Below are positions 6,034 through 6,205 of a stretch of 6,205 nt of DNA, piece by piece. How positions within the stretch are numbered: position 1 is the stretch's first letter; every line of letters starts with the position of its first letter. The DNA lies in assembly GCA_002427045.1 (NCBI GenBank), contig DIPO01000011.1, forward strand, positions 312-6,516, in the 5' to 3' direction. This DNA is from Firmicutes bacterium UBA5486. GTDB lineage: Bacteria > Bacillota > UBA4882 > UBA10575. Under the pieces are notes generated by a model. The model was not told the DNA's origin. It worked only from the letters and a program-made list of their open reading frames with translations, and searched no databases. Made by a program: the position numbers and the translations under genes.

Positions 6034-6068
6034 AAAAAAGCCCAAGGATTTATACTGTCCTTTGCGGG
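6034..6068 (-). terminator. Possible minus-strand terminator
   Basis: Read on the minus strand, AAGGA (from 6062-6058) and TCCTT (from 6048-6044) pair around a 9-nt loop, extended by CCC/GGG across a 3-nt bulge, and run into C then six T (6039-6034). This would end a leftward transcript entering from beyond the window. On the + strand the run is A-rich before the stem with no T-tract after it, so it would not end the DUF1292 transcript. Confidence 0.35.
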
Positions 6069-6097
6069 ATAAGGTTATTGCATAAATAAATTATTTA

Positions 6098-6151
6098 AAA
6101 TTTAACCACAAAATATCTTAAGGAATGCCATGATATTTTGTGGTTAAATTT
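6098..6151. repeat. 20-bp perfect inverted repeat with 14-nt loop
   Basis: The left arm 6098-6117 (AAATTTAACC then ACAAAATATC) is the exact reverse complement of 6132-6151; the loop is 6118-6131. The stem is AT-rich (four G-C pairs) and lacks a clean T-tract, so it is not a textbook terminator, although it could stabilise or end the DUF1292 mRNA in either direction. It ends 5 nt before repeat copy 2. It may be an independent palindromic element or part of a composite repeat. Confidence 0.75.
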
Positions 6152-6156
6152 ATATC

Positions 6157-6205
6157 TAAGCTTTTTGTGTTGTGTCTTTTTTAAAGGTCCCAACACAATA
6201 TATAG
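6157..6205. mobile_element. MITE-like element, copy 2 (cut by the window edge)
   Basis: The last 49 bases match 1112-1162 of copy 1, starting TAAGCTTTTTG. The only differences are two C-to-T changes (at 6169 against 1123, and at the CC/CT after TGTGT) and two single-base deletions. The left terminal repeat and the inner GGTCCCAACACAATA block are preserved; the right half lies outside the window. Same orientation as copy 1. Left flank is ATCTAA rather than AATTAA, so the insertion site differs. Confidence 0.7.

Noticed and set aside
5827..6045. Serine-rich minus-strand frame opposite the DUF1292 gene
   Set aside because: The poly-Ser run is simply the reverse reading of GAT/GAA acidic codons.

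Overview
The window comes from an AT-rich, low-GC Gram-positive-type bacterium. It is most likely an anaerobic member of the Bacillota (Clostridia or Halanaerobiales-like); this is inferred from gene families, strong purine-rich ribosome binding sites and base composition, and no species can be named. All five genes I accept lie on the + strand. Three use non-ATG starts (TTG, TTG, GTG), each with a plausible ribosome binding site.

Layout. Bases 1-91 hold a small palindromic repeat and a possible promoter. Bases 92-1114 encode an AI-2E family (YrrI-like) membrane permease. Bases 1115-1297 hold a compact inverted-repeat element that looks like a MITE, then a good sigma-A-type promoter (TTGACA-18-TATGAT). 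Bases 1298-3394 encode a secreted or membrane protein with an alkaline-phosphatase-like but apparently catalytically degenerate domain fused to a polytopic membrane domain. Bases 3395-3603 are non-coding and carry a degenerate heptamer repeat. Bases 3604-5118 encode a single-pass membrane protein with a baseplate-J-like outer domain. Bases 5133-5567 encode RuvX (YqgF/YrrK), 14 nt downstream and probably co-transcribed. Bases 5568-5701 are non-coding with a phased hexamer array. Bases 5702-6025 encode a DUF1292/YrzB (UPF0473) acidic protein. The tail, 6026-6205, holds a 20-bp perfect inverted repeat and the start of a second copy of the element seen at 1115.

The yrrI-like gene at one end and ruvX-yrzB at the other recall the conserved Bacillota cluster yrrI-alaS-yrzL(ireB)-yrrK(ruvX)-yrzB. 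Here alaS and ireB are absent from between them, and two poorly characterised envelope proteins occupy that place. No gene in the window belongs to a recognised defence, CRISPR, phage or secretion system. The least explained material is the repeated structured element, the two envelope proteins and the small phased repeats in the intergenic regions. I do not see convincing evidence of a whole new system.
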